A DNA stretch of 33,748 nt. Origin: CALMEC01 sp031372145 (lineage in GTDB: Bacteria > Actinomycetota > Thermoleophilia > Miltoncostaeales > Miltoncostaeaceae). The stretch spans positions 1 through 33,748 of the forward strand of contig JANMKR010000206.1 of assembly GCA_031372145.1 (NCBI GenBank). The letters are read 5' to 3'. The notes beneath the pieces are model-generated. The model saw only the letters and a list, made by a program, of their open reading frames with translations, was not told the DNA's origin and made no database searches. The position numbers and the translations under genes are program-made. Below, one piece after another: positions 32,907 through 33,748 of this stretch; the first letter of the stretch is position 1; each line of letters opens with the position of its first letter.

Positions 32907-33748
32907 CTCCCTCGATGATGTTGACGAATTGCGCGGCGAGGGCCGTTCGGTCGTAGTGGGTGCACACGAATCGCGCTCCGGCGGCGCCCATCCGGGTGGC
33001 CAGGGCGGTGTCTGACACCAGGCGCCGGATCGCGTCGGCCATTGCGGCCGGATCCTCGGGCGCGACGGCGATACCGCACTGGGCGGTATCGATCAGGCGT
33101 GAGAGCTCGCCTGGTGGGACGGCGGCGATGATGGGCTTTGCGGCGCCCATGTAGTCGAACGTCTTGTTGGGGAGCGCCCCCGCGAACAGTTCCTTGTCCT
33201 GGTAGGGCAACAGGCAGACATCGGCACGGGCGAGCCACCGAGGGACGTCCTGCTTCGCCACCGGGTCGACGAACACGACGTTGGGCAGGTCGCGTCGGGC
33301 CGCCTCGGCCTGCAGCAGCGGTTTTTGGTCACCGCCGCCGACGAGCACGAATCGGATGGATGGCTCCGAACGCAGTCGGTCTGCGGCGTCGAGCACCGTT
33401 CCCAGCGAGCTGTAGGTGCCGTGGGCCCCGACGTACATGGCGACGAATGCGTCCGCGGGCACGGGGACGTCGGCGGGTGTCGCCGGTACCTCGGTCAGGT
33501 CGACGCCGTTGGTGATGAGCGTGACCCGTTGCGGGGGGATGCCGGTGGCGATGATCCCGTCGCGGATGCCGTCGGTCAGCGCGATGATGTGCCGCGCGCG
33601 CCGGTAGCAGAACCACTCGAGGGCGCGCGCCACGCGGTAGATCATGCTGCCCTTGCGGACGAGGCCCATCGCGACCGCCGATCCCGGCCACAGATCGCGG
33701 ACCTCCAGCACGAACGTCGATCGTTTGATCATCGCCACGACGGCGGTG
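32866..33748 (-). CDS. Family 4 glycosyltransferase, 5' end outside the window
   Basis: This is the C-terminal part of a GT-B, retaining glycosyltransferase. EVRDLWPGSAV closes the N-terminal Rossmann domain. The GT4 domain follows, with ALTDGIRDGI, MYVGAHGTYSSLGTVLDAA and the donor-binding segment ALPNKTFDYMGAAKPIIA, where the usual Glu of FEYM is Asp. The frame stays open to the window edge, so about 120 N-terminal residues are missing. The last 13 residues (VHTPHSARHLGGL) are encoded inside structured repeat C, so the native end was probably near NIIEG. It likely extends the polysaccharide repeat unit. Confidence 0.88.
   Translation of the reverse strand, partial: TAVVAMIKRSTFVLEVRDLWPGSAVAMGLVRKGSMIYRVARALEWFCYRRARHIIALTDGIRDGIIATGIPPQRVTLITNGVDLTEVPATPADVPVPADAFVAMYVGAHGTYSSLGTVLDAADRLRSEPSIRFVLVGGGDQKPLLQAEAARRDLPNVVFVDPVAKQDVPRWLARADVCLLPYQDKELFAGALPNKTFDYMGAAKPIIAAVPPGELSRLIDTAQCGIAVAPEDPAAMADAIRRLVSDTALATRMGAAGARFVCTHYDRTALAAQFVNIIEGVHTPHSARHLGGL

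Overview
The window is GC-rich bacterial chromosome around the replication origin, most likely from an actinobacterium. The class Thermoleophilia (Solirubrobacterales-like) is my best guess. It rests on the gene order, the GC content, an ATPase/winged-helix gene beside dnaA, and frequent GTG/TTG starts with 4-base stop/start overlaps. The taxonomy is inference, not a database result.

Left arm (1-10739, all minus strand): gyrA, gyrB, dciA (DUF721), recF, dnaN, dnaA and an ATP-binding/winged-helix regulator. Coding direction flips at 10740-11132. That gap holds four DnaA-box-like 9-mers and is the better oriC candidate; the dnaN-dnaA gap (8214-8643) is the alternative. Right arm (11133-15680, plus strand): rpmH, rnpA, yidD, yidC, jag, two parS sites, rsmG, parA and parB, mostly overlapping by a few bases. 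This block covers ribosome and membrane biogenesis plus origin segregation.

Middle (15761-21657): a small acidic ORF, tRNA-Ile(GAT), a DUF151 bifunctional-nuclease gene with a clear promoter, a chorismate mutase-like gene, an ECF sigma/RskA-type anti-sigma pair, tatA-tatC, a chemoreceptor-like protein with a C-terminal GAF domain, and a second, convergent tatA.

Right end (21882-33748, all minus strand): a surface-polysaccharide locus. In transcription order it holds a GT4 glycosyltransferase (cut by the window edge), a phosphoglycosyl transferase, an ATP-grasp enzyme, a Wzz-like chain-length protein, two tandem PQQ-type beta-propeller proteins (one a lipoprotein, one membrane-anchored), a MurJ/MVF flippase, a GT-C glycosyltransferase, a GT2 glycosyltransferase, a UDP-glucuronate decarboxylase-like enzyme and an ABC ATPase. 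The likely logic is priming on a lipid carrier, extension, flipping, and length control or assembly outside the membrane.

The most unusual signal is a family of about 80-nt repeats: two tandem copies plus an inverted half copy between gyrB and gyrA, and one copy at the 3' end of the GT4 gene. Stem sequences differ between copies while base-pairing is kept, which points to a structured RNA or a hairpin-type mobile repeat. I do not recognise the family. Other points are a recF frame that seems to lack its first ~18 codons unless one base is removed, a tatA with no canonical start codon, and beta-propeller proteins inside a polysaccharide operon.
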